62,348 nucleotides of DNA. It comes from VGCC01 sp044375955. GTDB taxonomy: Bacteria > Actinomycetota > Actinomycetes > S36-B12. Below, piece by piece: positions 23,151 to 31,257 of this stretch (the stretch's first letter is position 1; each line of letters begins with the position of its first letter). Where the stretch lies: assembly GCA_044375955.1 (NCBI GenBank), contig JBILLS010000005.1, positions 1-62,348 of the forward strand, read 5' to 3'. Position numbers and translations under genes: made by a program. The notes below the pieces were generated by a model that was not told where the DNA came from, ran no database searches, and was given only the letters and a program-made list of their open reading frames with translations.

Positions 23151-23897
23151 ATGATCGGTTGGCACGTGCCCGATGTGCAGCCGGGGCTGCCGTGGTGGCC
23201 GCTTGCAGTCGTCATCGTGGCGCTGGTCCTGGTCAACATCGTCAACAACCGCCTGGCGCCCCAGTCCCACTACTTCCTCTGGGCGGTGGCGGGATCGGTG
23301 CTCTTCCTCGCGATCGGCCTGCTCGACGGGAATTCGTGGACGGATATGGGCCTGGGTTTCTCCTACCTTCTCCCGGGACTCATCTGGGCCGCTGTCTCCA
23401 TCGGCCTGGTGACTGCCGTCTACGTGATCGGCTCGCTATTCAAGAAGACACGACGTGCCTTCCATGACGAACGAATCCGAGAGTTATCCGCGGGTCGACT
23501 GGCCTTCCAGGCGCTGATCGAAGTCCCGTTCGGCACAGTGCTCTTCGAGGAGATCGCCTTTCGTGCCGTGTTGTTCTCGATGCTCGCCCGTCGATTCGGT
23601 GTGGTGACGGCCATCGTCGTCTCTGCGATCCTGTTCGGAATCTGGCATGTGCTGCCGAGTGTGGGCACCCACGAACAGAATCCGGCTCTCGGATCCGTCG
23701 TGGGTGGGGGGCGCCGCGGGAATGTCCTGGCGATCCTCGCGAGTGTCCTCACGACCACTGTCGCCGGAGTTGTCTTCACTCTGATGCGCGTGGTGTCGGG
23801 AAGTGTCATCGCGCCGATGGGTCTCCACTGGGCGACCAATGGCCTCGGCTATGCCTTCTCCTGGGTGCTGCTGCGTTCCCGGAGATCGGGTGCATGA
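23151..23897 (+). CDS. CPBP-family intramembrane metalloprotease
   Basis: A 248-aa polytopic protein of the CAAX protease/bacteriocin-processing (CPBP, Abi) family. Catalytic motifs are all present: EE in LFEEIAFRAVLFSML (EExxxR), the histidine in FGIWHVLPS, and HxxxN in GLHWATNGLG. About six hydrophobic helices are visible. Bacterial members process peptides or take part in maturation and immunity; the substrate here is unknown. No bacteriocin genes are adjacent. Confidence 0.87.
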   Translation: MIGWHVPDVQPGLPWWPLAVVIVALVLVNIVNNRLAPQSHYFLWAVAGSVLFLAIGLLDGNSWTDMGLGFSYLLPGLIWAAVSIGLVTAVYVIGSLFKKTRRAFHDERIRELSAGRLAFQALIEVPFGTVLFEEIAFRAVLFSMLARRFGVVTAIVVSAILFGIWHVLPSVGTHEQNPALGSVVGGGRRGNVLAILASVLTTTVAGVVFTLMRVVSGSVIAPMGLHWATNGLGYAFSWVLLRSRRSGA

Positions 23898-23924
23898 TGG
23901 GGCGTGACACGAGGGGAGGGGTAA

Positions 23925-24287
23925 GTGACATCAATGGAATTCACCACGTACGATGACCAACGCTTCCCCGAGCCCGCATCGCTCGACGCGCATCTGGAGG
24001 AACTGACCGTGGAGTTGGCCCGCAGCAATGACGAGTCTTGCGGACTCAGCGAGCGTGATCAGCGCGTCCTGGAATTCGAGCGGCAGTGGTGGAAGTACGC
24101 CGGGGCCAAGGAGCAGGCCATCCGCGACCTCTTCGATATGAGCGCCACCCGGTACTACCAGATCGTCAACTCCCTCATCGACACGCACGAGGCCCTGGCC
24201 TTCGATCCCATGCTCGTGAAGCGCCTGCGGCGGATGCGTGCGGCCCGGCAGCGGGCTCGTTCGGATAAGCGGGCCGACGCTCGCTGA
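23925..24287 (+). CDS. DUF3263 protein
   Basis: A 120-aa actinobacterial protein. The C-terminal two-thirds is the DUF3263 domain, a helical HTH-like module: SERDQRVLEFERQWW, KEQAIRDLFDMSATRYYQI (resembling an HTH recognition segment), and a strongly basic tail (KRLRRMRAARQRARSDKR). GTG at 23925, behind GGGGAGGGG, was preferred; ATG at 23934 is possible. It probably binds DNA, but no target is known. It precedes the solute-binding protein gene by 40 nt. Confidence 0.83.
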   Translation: MTSMEFTTYDDQRFPEPASLDAHLEELTVELARSNDESCGLSERDQRVLEFERQWWKYAGAKEQAIRDLFDMSATRYYQIVNSLIDTHEALAFDPMLVKRLRRMRAARQRARSDKRADAR

Positions 24288-24327
24288 ACCGCCCCACGGG
24301 CCCCGGGTTCGTGGTAGCAATGTGGCG

Positions 24328-25554
24328 ATGCGTACCGCACGAGTTCTCCTGGGGGCCCTGCTTGCCCTGACGGTCGCAAGCGTCCCCGGCGCCCTTCCCG
24401 CCCAGGCCGCGAAGAAGCCCGTGGTCGTGTGGGTGGATGCCTCGATGCGGGCGGCCACCAAGGCCCTGTTCGCTGCCGGAATCAATGGCCGCGAGGTGCG
24501 TGTTCGAGCCCGAGATATGTCGACTGTGGCCGAGCAACTGCGCACGGTCGATCCTGCCGACGCCCCGGACATCATCCTGATCGACAACACCCAGACGGCA
24601 GCCCTGGCCGCCGCCACGCTGATCGAACCGCTGACCATTCCGGCCCAGACGGCGAAGGGCCTCGTTCCCGCTGCCCTCGACGGTTTCCGGTATGGATTCG
24701 GGAATTACGGAATCCCCATGCAGCGACAGAACCTCGCACTGATCACGAATGCCGACCTCGTCCCCACTGCACCGGAGACGTTCGCCAAGCTTTCGCGCAC
24801 CGCACTGCAACTGAAGGAAGCCGGCCGCATCACCATGCCCTTCGCCCTTGCGCAGGGAGAGAAGGGGAATGCCGAGACCACCTATCCGCTGTTCTCCGGA
24901 CTCGGTGGATTCGCCTTCGGCACCAACGCTGCCGGCAGCCTCGACCCGACCAAGGTCGGGATCGACAACAAGCGATTCCGTGGAAACTCGACACGCATCG
25001 ATGACTGGAGGGAGTCCGGCCTCCTCGACTCCAGCATTACAGCCGAACGTGCGCGCGAGGCATTCGTCGCCGGTCAGGCTCCGTTCTGGATCGCGAGCCC
25101 GGATGACATCCCGACATTGCGCACGGTGGGGTTCCGCTACCGCATCACACCTGTTCCCCCCGTTCTGAAACGCATCACGCCGGCGCCGCTCCTGCGATCG
25201 TGGGGATTCGCCGTCACCCCGTTCGCCCGGCAACACAACGTCCTGCCGGCGGCCACCGCCCTCGTGACCCAGGTGGCAGGCTCGGCGGAGGGCCAGGCGG
25301 CATTCTCCGCGGCGTCCACGCGCATCGGCCTTCCCGCGAACATCGCCGCGGCGGCACGGGTGGCCGACCGGGTGCTGGTCGCCTTCGGCGCCGCCGGTGC
25401 CGGCGCGGTGGCCTACCCGAACATCCCGCAGTGGACCGAGGCCCAGGTGGCGCTGGGCGAGGCGTGGCGGGATTCCACCCGGGGGGAGGGGGCCACCCCG
25501 GCGGCGGAGGCCTTCGCGGCCGCCCAGAAGAGGGTCCGGGCCCTCGGGGGATAG
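24328..25554 (+). CDS. Orphan extracellular solute-binding protein (family 1, MalE-like)
   Basis: A 408-aa exported protein. The signal peptide (LLGALLALTVASVPGAL) ends with PAQA near residue 27. The mature part follows the maltose-binding-protein architecture: an initial beta strand KKPVVVWVDAS, PDIILIDNTQTAALA, a hinge YGIPMQRQNLALITN and the C-terminal domain with FVAGQAPFWIASP and TPAPLLRSWGFAVTP. No lipobox is seen, unusual for a Gram-positive binding protein. No permease or ATPase gene is adjacent, although an MsmX/UgpC-type ATPase is encoded at 53.7-54.9 kb. The ligand is probably an oligosaccharide. A pair of CIRCE operators follows, so the next gene is separately regulated. Confidence 0.8.
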   Translation: MRTARVLLGALLALTVASVPGALPAQAAKKPVVVWVDASMRAATKALFAAGINGREVRVRARDMSTVAEQLRTVDPADAPDIILIDNTQTAALAAATLIEPLTIPAQTAKGLVPAALDGFRYGFGNYGIPMQRQNLALITNADLVPTAPETFAKLSRTALQLKEAGRITMPFALAQGEKGNAETTYPLFSGLGGFAFGTNAAGSLDPTKVGIDNKRFRGNSTRIDDWRESGLLDSSITAERAREAFVAGQAPFWIASPDDIPTLRTVGFRYRITPVPPVLKRITPAPLLRSWGFAVTPFARQHNVLPAATALVTQVAGSAEGQAAFSAASTRIGLPANIAAAARVADRVLVAFGAAGAGAVAYPNIPQWTEAQVALGEAWRDSTRGEGATPAAEAFAAAQKRVRALGG

Positions 25555-25557
25555 GAA

Positions 25558-25584
25558 TTTGCACTCGCCTGGTCCGAGTGCTAA
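25558..25584 (+). promoter_or_regulatory. CIRCE operator 1 (HrcA site)
   Basis: TTTGCACTC, a 9-nt spacer, then GAGTGCTAA. This matches the CIRCE consensus (TTAGCACTC-N9-GAGTGCTAA) with one mismatch and correct spacing. It lies 69 bp before the groEL start and is expected to be bound by the HrcA repressor. Confidence 0.92.
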
Positions 25585-25591
25585 CTTTGGG

Positions 25592-25618
25592 TTAGCACTC
25601 TCCCCCTGAGAGTGACAA
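25592..25618 (+). promoter_or_regulatory. CIRCE operator 2 (HrcA site)
   Basis: TTAGCACTC (perfect left arm), a 9-nt spacer, then GAGTGACAA (two mismatches in the right arm). It is tandem with CIRCE 1, 7 bp downstream, and 35 bp before the groEL ATG. Two operators suggest tight heat-shock control. Confidence 0.85.
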
Positions 25619-25652
25619 CTTTCCGCATGACGTTCCGGGAGGAACCACCCCC

Positions 25653-27290
25653 ATGGCAAAGATCATTGCATTCGACGAGGAGGCTCGGCGTTCCCTCGAG
25701 CGCGGCATGAACGTGCTCGCAGACGCCGTCAAGGTCACCCTGGGCCCGAAGGGCCGCAACGTCGTTCTCGAGAAGAAGTGGGGTGCCCCCACGATCACCA
25801 ACGATGGTGTGTCCATCGCCAAGGAGATCGATCTCGAGGATCCGTACGAGAAGATCGGCGCTGAGCTGGTCAAGGAAGTCGCCAAGAAGACCGACGACGT
25901 CGCCGGCGACGGAACTACTACCGCTACCGTGCTCGCCCAGGCACTCGTCCGCGAGGGTCTGCGCAACGTTGCGGCGGGCGCGAACCCGATGGGTCTGAAG
26001 CGGGGTATCGAGAAGGCCGTCGACCTGGTCAGCGAGGAACTGCTCGCGATGGCCAAGGATGTCGAGACCAAGGAGCAGATCGCATCCACCGCCGCCATCT
26101 CCGCCGGTGGCGACCAGGAGGTCGGCAACCTCATCGCCGAGGCGATGGACAAGGTCGGCAAGGAAGGCGTCATCACCGTCGAGGAGAGCAATACCTTCGG
26201 ACTCGAGCTCGAGCTCACCGAAGGTATGCGCTTCGACAAGGGCTACATCTCGCCCTACTTCGTCACCGACGCCGAGCGCATGGAGGCCGAACTCGAGGAT
26301 CCATACATCCTCATCGTGAACTCCAAGATCTCCTCGGTGAAGGATCTCGTTCCCGTTCTCGAGAAGGTGATGCAGAGCGGCAAGCCGCTGGCCATCATCG
26401 CTGAGGACGTGGAGGGTGAGGCTCTCGCCACCCTGGTTGTCAACAAGATTCGTGGCACGTTCCGCTCGGTGGCCGTCAAGGCTCCCGGCTTCGGTGATCG
26501 CCGCAAGGCCATGCTGCAGGACATCGCGATCCTCACGGGTGGTCAGGTCATCAGCGAGGAGGTTGGCCTCAAGCTCGAGAACACCTCCCTCGATCTGCTT
26601 GGCCGTGCGCGCAAGGTGGTCGTCACCAAGGACGAGACCACGATCGTCGAGGGTGCTGGTGATGCGGAGCAGATCCAGGGCCGCGTGAACCAGATCCGCG
26701 CCGAGATCGACAAGTCCGATAGCGATTACGACCGGGAGAAGTTGCAGGAGCGTCTGGCCAAGCTGGCCGGCGGTGTTGCGGTCATCAAGGTCGGCGCCGC
26801 GACGGAGGTCGAACTCAAGGAGCGCAAGCACCGCATCGAGGACGCCGTGCGTAACGCCAAGGCGGCCGTCGAGGAGGGCATCGTGCCCGGCGGTGGTGTG
26901 GCCCTCATCCAGGCGATGAAGCTCGCTGCTCCGAAGATCGATGCGCTCCAGCTCGAGGAGGATCAGGCGGTGGGCGCGAACATCGTGCGCGTCGCCGTGA
27001 GTGCCCCGCTCAAGCAGATCGCGGAGAACGCTGGTCTCGAGGGTGGCGTCGTGGTCGAGAAGGTGCGCGAGCTCCCGGCCGGACAGGGCCTGGATGCCTC
27101 CAATGGCACCTACGTCGACATGATCAAGGAAGGGATCATCGATCCCGCCAAGGTCACCCGTTCGGCGCTGCAGAACGCGGCATCGATCGCCGGTCTGTTC
27201 CTCACCACCGAGGTTGTCGTCGCGGACAAGCCCGAGAAGGCTCCTGCGATGCCGGCTGGTGGCGGCGATATGGGCGGAATGGACTTCTAG
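25653..27290 (+). CDS. groL: Chaperonin GroEL (60 kDa)
   Basis: A 545-aa chaperonin forming the tetradecameric folding chamber. Full domain order is visible: equatorial ATP site (VTLGPKGRNVVLEKKWG, then VAGDGTTTATVLAQALV), intermediate and apical domains, and the C-terminal GGDMGGMDF tail of GGM-type chaperonins. ATG at 25653 follows GGGAGGAA. No groES gene is adjacent, as for the groEL2 (main chaperonin) locus of actinobacteria. Expression is controlled by two CIRCE sites and ended by the hairpin at 27329-27358. Confidence 0.98.
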   Translation: MAKIIAFDEEARRSLERGMNVLADAVKVTLGPKGRNVVLEKKWGAPTITNDGVSIAKEIDLEDPYEKIGAELVKEVAKKTDDVAGDGTTTATVLAQALVREGLRNVAAGANPMGLKRGIEKAVDLVSEELLAMAKDVETKEQIASTAAISAGGDQEVGNLIAEAMDKVGKEGVITVEESNTFGLELELTEGMRFDKGYISPYFVTDAERMEAELEDPYILIVNSKISSVKDLVPVLEKVMQSGKPLAIIAEDVEGEALATLVVNKIRGTFRSVAVKAPGFGDRRKAMLQDIAILTGGQVISEEVGLKLENTSLDLLGRARKVVVTKDETTIVEGAGDAEQIQGRVNQIRAEIDKSDSDYDREKLQERLAKLAGGVAVIKVGAATEVELKERKHRIEDAVRNAKAAVEEGIVPGGGVALIQAMKLAAPKIDALQLEEDQAVGANIVRVAVSAPLKQIAENAGLEGGVVVEKVRELPAGQGLDASNGTYVDMIKEGIIDPAKVTRSALQNAASIAGLFLTTEVVVADKPEKAPAMPAGGGDMGGMDF

Positions 27291-27317
27291 TCCCGAATGA
27301 AAATGGACTTCTAGTCC
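27278..27317 (+). repeat. 16-bp direct repeat duplicating the groEL stop region
   Basis: AATGGACTTCTAGTCC occurs at 27278-27293, where it encodes the last residues and the TAG of groEL, and again at 27302-27317 in the 3' untranslated region, offset by 24 bp. The intervening 8 bp are CGAATGAA. It looks like a small tandem duplication or slippage scar. Confidence 0.7.
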
Positions 27318-27328
27318 ACGGTTGTTGC

Positions 27329-27358
27329 GAAGGGCGGTCCCGTACGGGGCCGCCCTTC
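27329..27358 (+). terminator. Terminator hairpin after groEL
   Basis: GAAGGGCGG and CCGCCCTTC form a 9-bp stem around an inner CCC-GTAC-GGG hairpin, 39 bp after the groEL stop codon. The T-run is weak (CGTCATT). On the other strand it stands directly after the stop codon of the TMEM175-like gene, so it may end transcription from both sides. Confidence 0.75.
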
Positions 27359-27359
27359 G

Positions 27360-27971
27360 TCATTCGCGCGTCTCTCCGGACGTCACCAACACGATGATGA
27401 CCGCGATGCTCTCGATACCCCAGATGAGGAGCGTCCATCCGGGGCTGACGCTTGCTAGGACCATCGTGACCACGGCGATGATCGGGACGACCGCCAGGTG
27501 ATGGATCACCTGCCGTGATCGCCTGCCGGTGCCACCGTTGTCCTTCTCAGCACTCCAGACGAACCACCCGAGCACGATCGAGTTGACCGCGATGAGAAGT
27601 GCAAAGAGTTGAAGGGCGAGGGGCTCGTCGAGCTCGTAGACACCCACGAGGTGGGCGGTGAAGGGGACCAGGGCGATCGTCGCCAGGAAGATGAAGTTGA
27701 TGAGCACCGTGCGCGATGAGCAGCGCTGGATCGAAGATGCGGTGTCGTGCTGGATCATCCACAGTCGTGCGAGCACGACGAAACTGATCAGCCAGCCGAA
27801 GAACGGGTGCCAGTCCTCGATGAGGATCTGTGTGAGTGAGACACCGACGGGGATAGGGTCCGGCAGTTTGAGCTCTAGGACCAAGAGGGTCAGCGCGATC
27901 GCGAAGACTCCATCGGTCAGCGCCCCGAGACGCTCAGGAGGATAGAAACGGCGCGCCATGGTGCGCATCAT
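27360..27971 (-). CDS. TMEM175/DUF1211-family potassium channel-like protein
   Basis: A 203-aa membrane protein with about six helices. The first helix carries the family signature RLGALTDGVFAIALTLLVLEL, corresponding to the RxxxFSD-filter helix of TMEM175 (Thr here where Ser is usual). Downstream helices include LISFVVLARLWMIQHD and ALQLFALLIAVNSIVLG. Bacterial homologues are potassium-selective tetrameric channels. ATG at 27971 has GAGGG upstream; ATG at 27959 would also give the full first helix. The stop lies next to the groEL terminator. Confidence 0.83.
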   Translation of the reverse strand: MMRTMARRFYPPERLGALTDGVFAIALTLLVLELKLPDPIPVGVSLTQILIEDWHPFFGWLISFVVLARLWMIQHDTASSIQRCSSRTVLINFIFLATIALVPFTAHLVGVYELDEPLALQLFALLIAVNSIVLGWFVWSAEKDNGGTGRRSRQVIHHLAVVPIIAVVTMVLASVSPGWTLLIWGIESIAVIIVLVTSGETRE

Positions 27972-28006
27972 GCCGTCCCGCAGCCCTCGTTTGGCACACT
28001 CGGCGC

Positions 28007-28489
28007 GTGAGCCCGACATCTGGCACGTGGACCATCGGTCCTATGGATAGCGGTGATGTCCGACTGCGCAGCGGGAGTCGTGGCCTGATGAACCTGGACG
28101 TACGGGCCCCGGTGCGTTCCGGTCGCCTGGTCATCGTCGACGCGAGCGCCACACTGGACCTGGTGATCGCTCTGGATCGCATCTCCACGGGCAACTTCAT
28201 CACCGAGCAGGCGGCACGGGCCATGCTCGCCGGCTACCGGGTGCACGACCTCGTCTACTCCGGCTCGGGACCCTGGTCCGAGGACGCATTCGGCGTTTCC
28301 GGTCAAGCGCAGGCGGGAACCCTGGATGTCACCATCCACCTATCGGTCACGCCACCCATCTCCAGCACGTCGATCGAGCTCACCGGCTCGGCGAGCTTCG
28401 GTGCCGTCCACATCCCGTTCCCCGGGATCGGCGCGGTCGACGACTTCATGGTCGATGTCGACGCGCAGTTGGAAGTGCGCCCCGCCTAG
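28007..28489 (+). CDS. YceI-like lipocalin-fold protein (tentative)
   Basis: A 160-aa protein without a signal peptide. The beginning SGTWTIGPMDSGDVRL and the ends FGAVHIPFPGIG and DDFMVDVDAQLEV resemble the YceI beta-barrel family, which binds isoprenoid-like lipids, but the histidine-rich first strand is poorly conserved and the assignment is tentative. GTG at 28007 is the start; the gene is divergent from the TMEM175-like gene and its 3' end overlaps the XPB helicase gene by 4 nt. Strand-rich composition supports a barrel. Function unknown. Confidence 0.5.
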   Translation: MSPTSGTWTIGPMDSGDVRLRSGSRGLMNLDVRAPVRSGRLVIVDASATLDLVIALDRISTGNFITEQAARAMLAGYRVHDLVYSGSGPWSEDAFGVSGQAQAGTLDVTIHLSVTPPISSTSIELTGSASFGAVHIPFPGIGAVDDFMVDVDAQLEVRPA

Positions 28490-30138
28490 CGGTTTCGCCA
28501 GGCGAGGACATCGTCGGCATCGACGATGTGGTACCCGTAGCCCTGCTCGGCGAGGAAGCGCTGACGATGCTGCGCGAAATCCGCGTCGTTCGTATCGCGC
28601 GTGACCACCGAATAGAAGTGAGCCGTGCGCCCATCACCCTTGGGGCGCAGGATCCGCCCGAGTCGTTGCGCCTCCTCCTGGCGAGAGCCGAAGGATCCGC
28701 TGACCTGGATCGCCACAGCGGCCTCGGGCAGGTCGATGGAGAAGTTCGCGACCTTGCTCACCACGAGAACCCGCACCTCACCACGCCGGAACGCCTCGAA
28801 GAGCCGTTCACGCTCCCGGATCGACGTGTCGCCGGTGATCACCGGGGCGCCCAGGTGCTCGCCGAGTTCGGCGAGTTGATCGAGGAACTGTCCGATCACG
28901 AGCACCTGCTCATCGGCGTGATGCTCGATGATCGCGTCCACGACCGGGATCTTCTGCGCGGCTGCCGCCGCTAGCCGGTAGCGGTCCTCCTGCTCCGCGA
29001 CGGAGTACGCCATGCGATCGGACTCGGGAAGGGTCACCCGCACCTCGGTGCACTCCGCCGGGGCGATGTACCCCTGGGCTTCGATGTCCTTCCACGGTGC
29101 GTCGTAGCGCTTGGGTCCGATGAGGGAGAACACGTCCGATTCGCGGCCATCCTCGCGCACCAGAGTCGCGGTGAGACCGAGGCGACGTCGGCTCTGGATA
29201 TCCGCGGTGAAACGGAAGATGGGTGCAGGGAGCAGATGCACCTCGTCGTAGATGATCAATCCCCAGTCACGGGTATCGAAGACATCCAGGTGCGGGTAGA
29301 TCCCCTGCCGTTTCGTGGTCATGACCTGGTACGTGGCGATCGTCACCGGTCGGATCTCTTTCTTCGCACCGGAGTACTCACCGATCTCGTCCTCGGTCAG
29401 GGTGGTGCGGCGCAGCAGCTCGCTGCGCCACTGGCGGGCGGCCACGGTGTTGGTCACCAGGATCAGGGTCGTCGCCTGAGCCAATGACATGGCCAGCGCT
29501 CCGACGATGGTCTTGCCCGCGCCGCAGGGGAGAACCACCACGCCGGAGCCACCGTGCCAGAAGCCCTCTGCCGCCTCGGTCTGGTAGCTGCGCGGTTGCC
29601 AGTCCGACGTGTCGAGGCCGATCGCATGCCGCTCGCCGTCGACGTATCCCGCGATGTCCTCCGCAGGCCAGCCGAGCTTGAGCAACGCCTGCTTGACGTG
29701 CCCTCTCTCACTGGGGTGCACCAGGACCGTGGTCTCGTCGATGCGTGCTCCCAGCAACGGCGCGATCTTCTTGCTGCGCAGGACCTCCTCGAGGACTGCC
29801 ACGTCGATCGCCTGAAGTACGAGTCCGTGGGCCGGGTCGTTCGCCAACTGCAGGCGGCCGTACCGCGCCATGGTCTCCGCGACATCGATGAGCAGTCCGT
29901 GTGGCACCGGATAGCGCGAGTAGCGCAGCAGCGTGTCCACCACCTGCTCGGCGTCGTGACCTGCCGCACGCGCGTTCCAGAGGCCCAGGGGAGTGAGTCG
30001 GTAGGTGTGGATGTGTTCGGGTGCCCGCTCGAGTTCGGCGAAGGGCGCGATCGCCTTGCGGCATTCATCCGCCTGTGCGTGGTCGACTTCGAGCAACAGT
30101 GTCTTGTCGCTCTGCACGATCAGGGGGCCGTCAGCCAT
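28486..30138 (-). CDS. DNA repair helicase XPB
   Basis: A 550-aa superfamily 2 helicase homologous to eukaryotic XPB/ERCC3 and mycobacterial Rv0861c. An N-terminal damage-recognition-like domain (1-150) is followed by HD1 with Walker A LPCGAGKTIVGA, DEVH box in LIIYDEVHLLPAP and the XPB-specific RED motif in TATLVREDGRESD. HD2 carries VLVIGQFLDQL, VITGDTSIRERE and the QxxRxxR-type motif EAQRLGRILRPKG. Mycobacterial XPB is a 3'-5' helicase able to anneal strands. Its start overlaps the M20 peptidase stop. Its usual neighbour, a helicase-associated protein, is displaced 3 kb by the amino-acid trio. Confidence 0.93.
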   Translation of the reverse strand: MADGPLIVQSDKTLLLEVDHAQADECRKAIAPFAELERAPEHIHTYRLTPLGLWNARAAGHDAEQVVDTLLRYSRYPVPHGLLIDVAETMARYGRLQLANDPAHGLVLQAIDVAVLEEVLRSKKIAPLLGARIDETTVLVHPSERGHVKQALLKLGWPAEDIAGYVDGERHAIGLDTSDWQPRSYQTEAAEGFWHGGSGVVVLPCGAGKTIVGALAMSLAQATTLILVTNTVAARQWRSELLRRTTLTEDEIGEYSGAKKEIRPVTIATYQVMTTKRQGIYPHLDVFDTRDWGLIIYDEVHLLPAPIFRFTADIQSRRRLGLTATLVREDGRESDVFSLIGPKRYDAPWKDIEAQGYIAPAECTEVRVTLPESDRMAYSVAEQEDRYRLAAAAAQKIPVVDAIIEHHADEQVLVIGQFLDQLAELGEHLGAPVITGDTSIRERERLFEAFRRGEVRVLVVSKVANFSIDLPEAAVAIQVSGSFGSRQEEAQRLGRILRPKGDGRTAHFYSVVTRDTNDADFAQHRQRFLAEQGYGYHIVDADDVLAWRNR

Positions 30139-31231
30139 TGCTGGTCTCGAGAACGTCGGAGATCAGGGCGGCGATCAATGCCGTGCGTTGCGTCATGCCG
30201 ATGATCGACGCATACTCGTGGTCCGCGTGGGCACCATCGCCGATCGCGCCCAACCCGTCCAGGGTGGGGACGCCGGCGGCCGCGGTGAGATTGCCATCGC
30301 TGGCCCCGCCGACGGCAGCACCCCCCAGAGTCGGGAGCCCGAGTGCCTCGGCAACGCGGAGTGCCCGGGCGAACAGGTCGGCACTCATCGACTCCTCGAG
30401 TGCGGGTCGATCGATTCCTCCGGCGATACTCCATGCGGCCTCGGGGTGCTCCAGTGTCCACCCGCGGACCAGGCGGTCCACGCGTTGCTGCTCGGCGGAG
30501 GTCCACGCACGCACGTCGATGGTGAGGCTCGCTTCGGCTGGCACCGTGTTGCTCGTGGTGCCCGCCGCGAGCACTGTCGGCGTGACGGTTGTCCCCAGTT
30601 CCGGGTCCGCCCAGCCTCGACAGGCGATGGTGAGCAACGCAGCCTCCACTGCTGCGTTCACACCGCGCTCGGGATCGAGCCCGGCATGGGCTGCGCGGCC
30701 GTGGAATGTGAGGACGTACCAACTCGTTCCCTTGCGGGCGATCTTCACCGAGGAACCCAGCGCGGGCTCGAGTACCAGAACGGCGCGCGCATCGCGGATC
30801 GCATCGTCGATCAGGGGCCGCGAGGTAGCCGATCCGGTCTCCTCATCCGTGGTCAGCAACATGCCCACGCGCGCACGGTGCGCTTCGAGCGACGCCAGTG
30901 CCGCCCACCCCTGCACCGCTCCCGCCTTCATGTCGAAGACCCCGGGACCGCGCATGGTGTCCCCCTCCACGCGCCAGGGCAGGCGCGCCAACGTCCCCAT
31001 CGGCCAGACGGTGTCGAGATGACCCAGGAGTAGGACCTCCGGGTGTTCTGCGCCCCACTGGACGTAGGGCCGACCCCCGTGGACCCCCACGTGCGCAGGT
31101 TCGGACAGCCACTGTCCCATCTGCTCCACGGCCACGCCGCAGACCCGTTCACACGCGGCGAGATCTTCGGTCGGAGATTCGCACTGCACGAGCGCGGCCA
31201 CCGAATCGACCATCCGCTCTGCGCTGTTCAC
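30131..31231 (-). CDS. M20-family amidohydrolase (ArgE/DapE/CPG2 type), probable N-succinyl-amino-acid desuccinylase
   Basis: A 366-aa zinc peptidase. Metal-site motifs are GHLDTVWPMGT (HxD), GPGVFDMKAG, TDEETGS (EE) and VLEPALG, with the dimerisation domain between (GRAAHAGLDPERGVN). The GTG at 31231 is preceded by GGGAGG. The activity is inferred from neighbours: on the opposite strand, divergent by 26 bp, lie a GNAT acyltransferase and an N-succinylamino-acid racemase-type enolase. Those three activities make the known D-to-L amino acid route (succinylate, racemise, desuccinylate). By sequence alone it could equally be a glutamate carboxypeptidase-like enzyme. Confidence 0.82.
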   Translation of the reverse strand: MNSAERMVDSVAALVQCESPTEDLAACERVCGVAVEQMGQWLSEPAHVGVHGGRPYVQWGAEHPEVLLLGHLDTVWPMGTLARLPWRVEGDTMRGPGVFDMKAGAVQGWAALASLEAHRARVGMLLTTDEETGSATSRPLIDDAIRDARAVLVLEPALGSSVKIARKGTSWYVLTFHGRAAHAGLDPERGVNAAVEAALLTIACRGWADPELGTTVTPTVLAAGTTSNTVPAEASLTIDVRAWTSAEQQRVDRLVRGWTLEHPEAAWSIAGGIDRPALEESMSADLFARALRVAEALGLPTLGGAAVGGASDGNLTAAAGVPTLDGLGAIGDGAHADHEYASIIGMTQRTALIAALISDVLETSNG

Positions 31232-31257
31232 GGGCCTCCCTTCGTTACTGTGCTGGC

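Noticed and set aside
24175..25659. 494-codon reverse-strand frame.
   Set aside because: It is antisense to the solute-binding protein, which has a signal peptide and family motifs; the reverse product is rich in Arg/Gly without motifs, as expected of GC-rich shadows.
25581..26831. 416-codon reverse-strand frame inside groEL.
   Set aside because: Antisense to an unmistakable GroEL. Such frames are common opposite groEL in GC-rich genomes.
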